From NCBI GenBank assembly GCA_022829145.1, contig CM040743.1:24464646-24528645 (forward strand): a stretch of 64,000 bases of DNA, read 5' to 3'. How positions within the stretch are numbered: position 1 is the stretch's first letter; every line of letters starts with the position of its first letter. Under the pieces are notes generated by a model, which was not told the DNA's origin, ran no database searches, and saw only the letters and a program-made list of their open reading frames with translations. Position numbers and translations under genes: made by a program. Below are positions 63,377 through 64,000 of the stretch, piece after piece. Source of the stretch: Albula goreensis. Taxonomy: Eukaryota; Chordata; Actinopteri; Albuliformes; Albulidae.

Positions 63377-64000
63377 ACAGCTTAAACCTCCGGAAAAAAG
63401 ACTGATTGTTTACAACAGACCAACATGCTAAGAACATATGACTATGATAATCAATTCGCCATATTGGAGTTGTGTCCCTATGTGTCCACATTTACAGGTA
63501 ACATAAGAATGACATTATAACATGAATTATAATAAGTGCTATCACAGATGCATGAAAAATTAGCCTCCTCTGCACTGATATCCTCAAATGTGTGGGGGGG
63601 TGAACTGTATCATTTCTACAACTATAATGGGTGGGGCAGTGGATACAGATGTGACAATGTTTCCAGGAAACTAAAGCCCTGTGACAAGTGTTTGGCAGAG
63701 ATTGAAACTTGGGAGAAAAAGTGCTGTCTTCAGTGAAGATGTGCTTTTTATTGATCGTGTTTTTTTCTCATTCTTCTCATTTTCATGATTACAAATGTAA
63801 CAGATCACCACATTATTTTAAATGTTTGCTTTTGTATACTATTTTGTTAACTACCATTAGCATTTTGTGAACATTTACTCATGTAATACAGTCAAGTCCA
63901 TTACTGTAACATGAGCCAAAGAACTGTGGAAATTGTTTACAGGTTAATAGGCAAGTAGCAAATTTCAGCACGGGCCATGATAAAAAAGCTGTTTACCAGT

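Overview
This window reads as intron-dominated DNA of a ray-finned fish. It carries very long (CA/TG)n arrays, Tc1/mariner copies of fish-genome type, tRNA-derived SINE copies and short non-autonomous DNA transposons, with widely spaced small exons. I cannot name the species.

The one gene I can support is grb10 (growth factor receptor-bound protein 10, an adaptor of the GRB7/10/14 family), on the minus strand. I found its first four coding exons by peptide similarity, splice sites and matching phases. They are exon 1 with the start codon (46817-46867, plus 5' UTR to 46933), exon 2 (33765-33858), exon 3 (22979-23201) and exon 4 (20533-20668). Together they encode the N-terminal 168 residues, including the family signature [10 protein letters not shown]. 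The RA, PH, BPS and SH2 exons are not in the window and must lie below position 1. Introns are about 13.0 kb, 10.6 kb and 2.3 kb, then more than 20.5 kb. The region above 46933 is a 5' intron or upstream sequence; I found no promoter there.

Layout by falling coordinate, which is the direction of transcription. 64000-46934: upstream or 5' intron with long TG arrays, poly-A tracts and a deleted Tc1 remnant (54309-54739). 46933-46817: exon 1. Intron 1: a dead Tc1 element (41319-42432), a triple CCAAT repeat (39703-39760) and CA repeats. Exon 2, ending in a non-canonical GC donor. Intron 2: three SINEs, a MITE-like inverted repeat (27610-27980) and a CTCF-like site. Exon 3. Intron 3: a three-unit tandem repeat and a 24-bp palindrome. 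Exon 4. Intron 4: several CpG-rich or homeodomain-motif-rich blocks, a CTCF-like site convergent with the one in intron 2, a tandem Grainyhead-type palindrome and a tiny GC-rich hAT-like insertion.

Most other open frames are chance frames or CA-repeat translations. The observations most worth following are the GC-AG intron, the convergent CTCF-like pair around exons 3 and 4, the 18-bp Grainyhead double palindrome, the intronic CpG-rich blocks and the CCAAT minisatellite.
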